From: Mnemiopsis leidyi
Lineage: Eukaryota > Ctenophora > Tentaculata > Lobata > Bolinopsidae
Reading direction: 5' to 3'
Assembly: GCA_000226015.1 (NCBI GenBank)
Contig: JH152893.1
Location: 186,489 to 219,919 of the forward strand
DNA: 33,431 nt
In this document: in pieces, positions 1-9,400 of the stretch
Layout: each line of letters opens with the position of its first letter
Position numbering within the stretch: position 1 is the first letter of the stretch
Program-made: the position numbers and the translations under genes
The notes under the pieces: generated by a model
What the model was told of the DNA's origin: nothing
Databases searched by the model: none
What the model saw: the letters and a program-made list of their open reading frames with translations, nothing else

Positions 1-233
1 AATTCATTATCATTAACACGGCACTTAAACCTATGACTATAATAGTGTATCAAAGCCATGGCCGCATCGTCTCTTATGTTCATGTTCAACTTCTTGGCTT
101 TCATGGTCTCTCTGCTGTGTCCCAGAGTTAGACAATAAAGAGTAGGACTGAGGTACCCAGGTATAGTGTCTAGAACGGGGTGATAAAACATATCTCGCCG
201 GCCCCATAAATCATCATTGAAATATTGATATTC
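1..233 (-). CDS. Unidentified protein, internal exon, partial at left edge
   Basis: Reading the minus strand from 233 down to the window edge gives 77 codons without a stop. The exon starts right after a TAG acceptor (234-236), which is itself an in-frame stop, so the frame must be entered by splicing at 233 or begin at the ATG at 191. The protein looks like a conserved soluble domain, with stretches such as DDLWGRRDMFYHPVLDT, YLSPTLYCLTLGHSRETM and DDAAMALIHYYSHRFKC, rich in H, Y, R and C. I do not recognise the family. It lies only 170 bases beyond the TRPM stop on the same strand, so it is either the next gene, with its 5' exon close by or inside TRPM, or part of an alternative transcript. 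Joining it to the last TRPM exons does not keep the frame, so a separate gene is favoured. That it is coding is fairly likely; its function is unknown. Confidence 0.55.
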
Positions 234-403
234 CTACATACTATTAGCTCTAGAATTCATAGCTAATATACATAGTATATATAGTTGAACTTCTTATATG
301 GGCGAGTACCGTTTGTATCTACTCATATCATATATCATGCATTCATGTTATGATAAGAAATGAGCTGCACAGGTAGAAAAACACAGTTCCCGATCTCCGA
401 ACT

Positions 404-3400
404 TTACTTCTGATCCCCTTGATCCGGCTCCTCTTTATTATCTTGATCTTTGTTTTCAAGCTGTCTGCTACATTTGTACTCTACTTCTTTTATGTACTTT
501 TCATAAGCTGAATCCTTTTCTGCAACTGAGAAGATTGGTACGATTTTATAAATCTGATGAGCAGCTTTTCAAAAATGTAAATATATTTGCATGGTGCTCA
601 CAAAACATCTCCATAAACCATAAAAGCTTCAAACTGTAATACAATTATGATATCTCAGAATGTAGTTTAAGTGAACGTGATAGCTTAAAACTGTGATATT
701 TCTTGTGGATGAGACAAGTATATATTTCTTGTGGATGAGACAAGTATATATTCAACATTTGACAATGAGTTACGGAAGCGAGTTATGTGCCCCGCCTCGG
801 CTAAAGCTGTGAATGTCCTTGCTGAACGGCATGTTAAACAAGGAACTGAAGCAGCTGGGTTCCGTCCAGGCTCAATTCTTTACACTCAAGTCAATATGTT
901 CGTTTAATACGTCCTCTTGATTTAATAACTTTAAACCTAAATTGTTATATCATGCTCAGTCCTTACAAGGGAGTTGTGAGCAAGCAGCGTGAAGATACAG
1001 GATCTGGCCTATGAATCAATCAGAGGACCGGTCGTAAAATAAGGCGAGGGGACTGGAGCAGGAATCGAACAACTAACCCGATGCAAGGTCCTGCCCACCT
1101 TGTAGATCCTGTACCTGCCCGTTTGCTTGTTCACAATATCACAGACAGTCAGACACACCGGTATAAGCAACCGGTAGAACAATGTCCGATGTTGTTTACA
1201 GATATATGGCAGTGCTGTACATTGTAAATAGTGGTCGCACATTGTACATTATACATTGTACATTGTACATTGTACAATGTACATTGTACATTGTACAATG
1301 TACGAGCAACAATGTACTGTGTACAAACACTTGGTTCTTGCTTCCAACAACACTTACATAAGTAATACATACTATAGTTATACTTACCGTTGGGACAGCA
1401 TGGACAAGATACGATCCACGTATAAACGGAGTGTAGTAGATTGAAGGGTGGGAAGGGTAAAATAAACTGAGACTCAGCCTCTTTTACCAACTGAAAATGT
1501 TGACACACTGAGTTAGAGTATGACAGTATAGGAGTACGCTATTAGTACGCTATAAGTATTAGTGGAAATTAGGAGTACGCTATTAGTACGCTATAATTAC
1601 TATTAGTGGAAATTAGGAGTACGCTATTAGTACGCTATAATTACTATTAGTGGAAATTAGGAGTACGCTATTAGTACGCTATAATTACTATTAGTGGAAA
1701 TTATCGATACAGTACCGGAAAATCGAAAAATTATTTCGGTAAAGACAGAAAAATGACTTTGGATACTAAAAATCTGGTGGATGATTCTCTTACTTTGTAT
1801 CTTTGAAGCTGCCACAGTTGTCTAGTTTTTTCATGGTCAGTATCGTAGGTTTTGCCGAATATCGACACCAGCAGATTTGTTAGGAGAATTACTGTCACCA
1901 TTGTGTAGAGCCCCAGCAGTACTCTTCCGAGCAACCTAGCAATATACATGACTTAAGTTTGCTTCAGGACTTTCTATAAAATATCAGTTCAATGTCATTG
2001 CAATTCGGCGAAAGAAAAATATCCGTCAACGGTTTATATTCCTTTTCCCGGTTTTCTGAAGAGGGAATTGCTATTGAGATTTTCGCGGACGATTTAATCC
2101 GACTCTCGCAGCACGAAGCTGAACGTCAGAGCGATTCACGGATATGATGAATAATTTCGTCAAAATTATAATTACTTGAATCTCTCGCAAATTTCCTGAC
2201 ATTTGTAATCATCACATTGGGCATCTTCAACCGGGATACTGTTAAGGTAGTACTCGTACTTGCATACACCCTCTTCTATCTGATAAATATTGACTGAATC
2301 ATGTTTGATCATTGGTTTGAAGGATAAGTGTGATACTATGATCACTTTGGATCGATAATAGTGTGTATATGTGTTTCAACAACAAACACAAACTGACACC
2401 ACCAATTATCATCTGAATAAAAAATGTTGACTTTGATCTGCAGAGATGATTCGCAATTAGGCAAGTTAGTCAAAAAATGTTCCTACCAATTTTTGAAGTT
2501 ATACTTATATTGAAAATGCCTATAATGTGAAACAGTGAACTTTACCTACCCCTGCTTCAAGAGTATCTAGATCCAGCTCCCCAAACATATTGACGTAGGG
2601 TCTCTTCAAGATATTCGCTATCTCGCTAGTGCGCACCGTCCTCGGGTAGGGATGCAGCAGGAACTCTGACGGAACATTCTTTATTAGTTATGCAGTAGTG
2701 ATCACATCTTGGAGTTTCTTGGGAACTTAGCATAACGGCTCCAATCATCAAAGAAGATCAATGTGATATGCCATTATAAATATAATTATATATGATATTC
2801 GCAATTTATTTTACTTTTAGGTAGTTTGAATTAAAAAGTTTCAATGATCGCCTGATCATGATTTATGGTACTTCATTGATCATTCAAAATAGTAATAGAT
2901 GGTTGTAGATGGTATAGTTAACCTGAAACAATTCCGTAAGCGAAGATGGAAAGAAGGAGAAAGGCGGCGAAAAAGGCGAGGTCGGCGAGCATGTTTTTGA
3001 TGCTAATTAATTTTGGACCGATTTGCTCAAACATTTGCAGGAACTGGGTGAACCGGATAATGTATCCTATGTACGACATTGACACTGAAAATTTAATGAT
3101 AAGTTTTCTTTTCTATAATCAATAACCACTTAGGGTCTAAGATAAGAATTAAAACTTAGCTTAATTGGCATTCAAGCCTATAACCTTCGAAAATATTTTT
3201 ACTTCTACTTCTAGTTCTACTTCTAGGATGTTTTAGCTTTTTAGGATTCCTATGAACAATGATTGGTGTGACTATGAGTATACAAATTATACCTTATATA
3301 TAGTATCAATGATATTCTTATTCATATCAATTCTAAGTATAAATATCAAACCATGTTATTGGTAGGATAAAATGAAAAAATGATGATAGGATATATTTGC

Positions 3401-6400
3401 CCTGTATGTGTAACTTCGGAAAAACAAAAATAATCCGAAAACTTACAAATTATTTTAGCAGCTAGAAAAACATTTTCATCTCCCTGCATTAAGAAAGTAA
3501 GGATGACGTAAATGATGAAGGTGAAGGCCGCGAAAAGGTCCACTTTGTTGTATCCTTGACTTATGTAGTGACATATCTTCGACTTGAAGTTGTACCTAGT
3601 AACCTGGTCACAAAATTAATGGGTATGCTAATCAGCGAATTTTCCCGTATTAAACTCATAGTTCTTTTTATCTAAATACTTAAAGTTTAAGTATGTAAAT
3701 AAAAAGAACTGTGAGTTTAATACCGGAGGCAAAAAGGACTGATCTATGCCTGCAAGTTTATCTTTTTTAAATCTTATCCTACTGCAATTTTAGTAACACA
3801 TTGCGGTTTACATGTGGAAAAACTTATAACAATTATTGAGAGCCAACAATTGGCCTAGTAAGCTTACCCGCTTAATGTCGATTTCAACAGAAAGAAAACA
3901 GACAACAAAAACTAGGCACAGCAAAATATTGAATTGTAGTTGCTTCTCATCATCGTCCCTGAAAAGTTATTAAATGTATATTATTGCTGACAAAATGATA
4001 TCCGTCCAACGTGATATCCATATCTAACGCACAAGTCGGGTATAACCTCGACAATATTATTGTTACTTATCCAGTGTTTGTTCGCCCTTTGGTCGGATCT
4101 AATGTACACCGCACAGAATTTTCATGAGCGAGGTGAAAGAATTTTAGAAACTTTCGGTATAAAGTTGTCACTGCATGACACCCGACTCTCGCAGTTCAAT
4201 AACGTCAACGATAAGTTTATCACATGACCAGGATACATACCATGTTTCGAGGTTGTCTCCGTTATGAGCTTGTGATGCTGACTTGATCCTTGTGGTGTCG
4301 AGGATCACGATAGTTTGAAAAACCAGAAACACTATATACGTTACCTGATAGGGTGAAACGTGTTTTTCCGGTTTTTGATATAAACATTTTCGAGATTAAA
4401 AAAGAATTAGTGGTATTAATTATACTAATGTTACTCGAGGCTGATCCCAAATGTATCATTAACCCTCATTTGTAATTTAAGCTCCATTTTTGATACAATA
4501 CTGTTAATATTATACTTCAAACAGTTCTTTTTTACTTTAATAGTAATTTTATTTTGTCTTTTAGTCAATTTATGAACTTAACGCACCATGAGCAAGTATA
4601 ATTTACTTCGTGGTGATGTCCACAAGGATTTTACTTTGTTCAAGAAACTTCTGTCCTTGCCTTTTCCGTTAAAAAATAGACTGGTTTCATCCGTCTTACT
4701 TTTCTTCGGTACCTTGTAGTTTGAAGGATTGTTTTAGCGATGCTCAACCCAATATTAATATAACTGAGCTGAATAGCTGTTGAAAGTCCTATTTAAAAAT
4801 TCAAATTCAGATAAAACCTTTAACCAATTCAGATAAAACCAATTCAGATAAAACCTTTAACCAATTCAGATAAAACCTTTAACCATGGTTAATCAGGGCC
4901 TACAATATATTCTAATTTCTAATTCTAATTCTAATTTCTAATTTCTAAAACTTATTACATCCAGATAAAATTATAAATTTTCGGATATTTCGGGCAAAAA
5001 CTCACGTATTTAATGATGAGAGGAGCAAGCAGTCCAAGTGTAAACCAGGAGAGAACTATCTAAAATATTGAAATAGTTATTTAGTTCTAAATCACCCACT
5101 GGCTGAAACTGAGGGTCGGGGAAACAATTGTTAAGTTTATAATCAGCAGTTCAATTTCAAATTCCTATCAATATCATGCGAACTAAACAACTTAAAAACT
5201 TATATTACTACAGTAAACCTCTATTTACCGGGCCTCGCAGGGGAAGGGAGAAGTTCCGGTAAATCGTGGGACACGGTAAATAGATGCACGGTAAATCGAA
5301 GTTTTCTATAAGAATGAAGAAATATCACTTTTCCTAACCTTATACCAACCAGTAGTTGGATCCAGGGCGCCGTTCCATTGGCTCGTTATGTAAGAGTGGA
5401 CGTGAGTCTTGTCCTCGAGAATCTTCAAACACAGAGTCTCCTCTGCTAGATCAAGTATCGTCTGGAAATAGATAAAGCTGAGACAGTCGAATCGAAAGTT
5501 TTGTATAATTTTGTACATGTATCTCAACTTTGTCTATAGCAGTGGAATTTCTGACAGCTTACTTTGTACTTATCTGGAACCAGATACCTTAAGGATAACC
5601 TGCTTTTATACTTACCAAATCGTTATACCTCGGGTGTTCCCACAAGACTACAGGGCCAATGTCCAGGCCTTCTTTGAAGCTCCGCTCAACCATTTCACCG
5701 GCTTGTTTATCCAGTTTTCTGAGGCAATAAGAAACGATGTATTTTTGGACAAAAAGAAAAAGCAGATTATGTATCATTTGACGGCACTTGACCAATTTCG
5801 ATAAGAAGTTATATATGACCAATTATTGACGAGATATAAAAGATTTGGGATCGTTCCGCTACAATAGCTTTAATAGCTTGCACTGGATACGTTTATTTTC
5901 TTGTTAGTACTATCACCATGACCATGACCAAATTTAATAAAAACAGATAATATTTAAAAATAAGATAACAATAAATAATTCTCTTTTTTTCATCTGATTT
6001 TTAAATATTATCTATTTATATTAAATTTGTTCATGGTGATAGTTATAAAAAAATTAACGCAAAATCCAGCGCAAGCATTAGTAAATAGTCAACATGATCA
6101 TGAAATTTCTTACTCGATTTCATTGTCTAGACTCTGAACATCGTAGTAGTCAGAGGACACAGTATTACTTCGGATTTCCTTGATTTTCAACATGATTTTA
6201 ATCGCCAAGAAACACTTGAATATCGTAAAGTCGGAGTATTTTCTGTAAATTTCAGCCATTTTCCACTCTTCGATGAGACAAAACAAAATGTACATTCTAT
6301 CGGATTTAAAAATTTTGTTTGGATCATTCATTGGGTCGATGCAGTTGCACTTAGAGAGGACTGATTCGAAATAACTGTCTTTGCCAATCATTCCATTAAT

Positions 6401-9400
6401 GAAGTTCAACGTTGCCCTTTCAGCTTCGTCATTACTATCAGGCTGAAAATAAAGTTCCCTCAGGATAAATGTCTGACATGGATTGACTCAATATCTCCTT
6501 GTGCGGATCACATTATATCATGCAATTTAAATGTTACTTTTCTCTGTATGACTAAGAAATGCGATCTATTAGGGAACTTATTTACTCGAAATAACTTCGA
6601 ACAGTCTCGTTCGTATTTGTATTGTTGAAATAGTTCAAACTATTTCAACAATACAAATTAAAAGCAATAACATTTATTCATATTGAGAAAAGTAACATTC
6701 AAATCAGAACTGTTATCATGAGACTAAATAACTATCCGCTGTTACTACAAATCAATTAATTTCTAAAAATTAAATTTTTTCAGGAACATTAAAGCTCAGT
6801 TTGTACTTAGAAGTTACCTTATCTAAAAACTTGTTTGTGATGCAGTTGTCCCCTCTCTTGAGAAACATCTTCAGGAGCATCTTTGTCATGTTGGAATTTC
6901 CAGTGTTGTAGAGACATGTCTTAACATTATAATTGTTCTGTATACAGAATTCTGTGTTGACAGGGCATTAGTAATAGTAGAAGTAAAACTATCATAATAG
7001 TAAGTATCTGGGTGAATTTTTCATTTAATCGATATTTTTGAAAAGCGCTAATTTAAAGTGTTCACTGTTTATGAGAGACAGTATAAACATTTCTATTCAG
7101 ACATGAAATGGGATATTAATCACTTCATCATCATCAATAAATTAATTGTGATCGACATATGATATGTATATTTAGCTTATTAGACCTACCTAATAGATTA
7201 GGATTCATGTACATGTATAACATTGACACAAGACTCTCTCTAATACCATTGCTAGTATTTTCTTTTAAGATCCTCTGGCACTCATCATGTAGCCCTAAAA
7301 CCATGCTCAAGTAAAGATCGGTGTAACATTCATTCCTGGAAGCGAATAAGAGTTATAGATTTTGGGGATTTCGAAAGATTTGCAAAGATTTAAGACAATA
7401 AGATAGTATATTTTTGGAAACGGAGGATTACAAACTATGAAAGACAAAAACGAAACCGCAACATCCAAAAGACATTTTTTTGAAAACTGTCAGTTTAATA
7501 TAATAATATATGACAGAAGCTCTATGGAGGTAAGGAAGTAGGGGGAAGGAAGGGAAAGTAGGGGATGAAGGTAGGGAAAGTAGGGGAGGAAGGGAGAGAA
7601 AGTAGGGTAGGAAGGAAGGGAAAGTAGGGGCCGAGGAAGATAGGGGAAGGCTCGACTTACCTAAAATTGCGCAAAGTTTGTTTATCTTCCACATCGTTTT
7701 TTCTGCTATCGATCAATATTGTTTTGATTCCAATAGAGAGGTCGTTAAAAGGAAATTTGATGGACTCTTCAGGTTCGCCAGTTTTTACCTTTTTGTAGAG
7801 ACCGATCCACGCATTATTGTCCGATAGGTCAGTGGCACCGCCTATTCCTAATGCTGAAACTATTGACTGGACATCTGTACTTTTGTCACATAAAAGGATT
7901 GTTGGAATACCACTTTTCAACATTTCTTCCAACACTTTTTTATCTTCGTCATTGATGGGTCCCGGAGCGGGCACGAAAAAGTTAAGCGGAGAACACACGT
8001 GTAGGGAAACGTTTCTACAATTTTCTCTGTGGCCATCTGAAAAGTGGTTTTGAAAATGGATTTTTTAGTTTAGTTCTAGTTTTATGTCAAAACATGCCGG
8101 TGCATTGAAAACAATGTTTGTGTCTTTTAATGTTGGTTCATTAACCTATTACTATGAAGCTTTTTATGGCCTATGCTTCAACTTTAAAATTCCTGATTAT
8201 GAGTCATGTTTTTGTTTATGACTAGTCTAATGCATATTCAACAAACTAGCTGGGACCCCGTTCGGCGGCCTTTGGCAGTTCATTTCTTCCTCCCACCTCC
8301 GTCTTCTTTTTAAAATCCTCTTTCCTCTTTTCTCCTCCGCTCTCCCTCCCTCTTACATACTCTGTCCTCTATCTTTCCTCCATCCTTACCCGACTTCTAC
8401 CCTCCCTTCACCCGCCTTCCTCAACCCTTCTCGTTTCTCCCCTTCCCCTCCAGCTTCCTGCTCCATCCATCTTTTCGCTTCATTCTTCGCTCCCCTCCAT
8501 CGTCCTCGCTCCACCCTTGTCCATTCTCCCTCTTCCATACCCTTCATCCCCTTCTACCCCTTCAGTCTTCTAGTTCTCTCTCCACTCTTCTTACTCTTCC
8601 CTCCCCCTTCTCCGTTGTCCTGTCACCTGCCTCCCTCCAACCTTCTTGTTCCCCTCTTCCCTTCTCCATTCACTCATTTCTCCTTAGCTTCCCTCCCCGT
8701 CAACCGTTGTCCCTTCTCTCTTCTCTATTCTCCCCTCCCCTAGCGGGATATTAACTTTTTTGCAAATAATCTTAAAGGAAATCTACGTGAATAATTTCTG
8801 TGTGGCACTGGTATCAAGCTTGAATTTCCAAAAGCATAATGGGCAGTTCTAATAAACGTTAACTGACAGTGCTTATACCAGGTACCCTCTTCTATCTCTC
8901 CGGTCTATTCTCTCAGCTCTATATTCAAATTCAACTGGTGTCAAGAAGTGTTGGTGGTAAGTTTAATTTTACAATGTATCTGCTGTTGAATAATACTTTT
9001 AAAACTCGTGTCATAGCCTATTTGGCAGACAAATATATAAAATTATGTATATTTATATAACCACACATTATAAGTAGTAAGATTCATGCACACCCTATAC
9101 TATAATAGTATTAAATTCCAAGTTATGATAGAATATTGACCTTCATCAAATGTTTTGGCAAGCTCCTTCACCAGCATCAAATGATCCCGGGCAGCATTAG
9201 CTGGGCTATTGGCAGTGCTTGTGTATTGTGGTAGTAGAAAGAAAGAGGATTGTTGCATTAAAATTCTTTGATTTGAATCCCAAGTAAATTTCGGCTCAGC
9301 CGTGACGATCTTTTTATACCCCTGCGTGAAAAGGGGTGTTAAACTAGCCCGCTATATAGATTATATAATTTGATTATAACCTGTTTTACTCTTGACATAT

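Noticed and set aside
1149-1508. 119-codon minus frame with CTLYNVQC repeats as one gene
   Set aside because: Only 1388-1490 of it is a real TRPM exon; the rest reads into the intron's ACATTGT array.
1731-1793. TRPM ending at the stop following RYKVRESSTRFLV
   Set aside because: The bases after RYK are a consensus donor (GTAAGA), and a family-typical continuation (LVKEAESQFILPFPPFN) lies at 1388-1490 in the right phase.
8869-9060. 63-codon plus-strand hydrophobic frame
   Set aside because: Lies in a TRPM intron in AT-rich sequence with no splice or promoter context.
9141-9321. Later acceptors for TRPM exon 6 near 9195-9210
   Set aside because: They break the phase with exon 5, while CAG at 9322-9324 keeps it and adds well-matching sequence.
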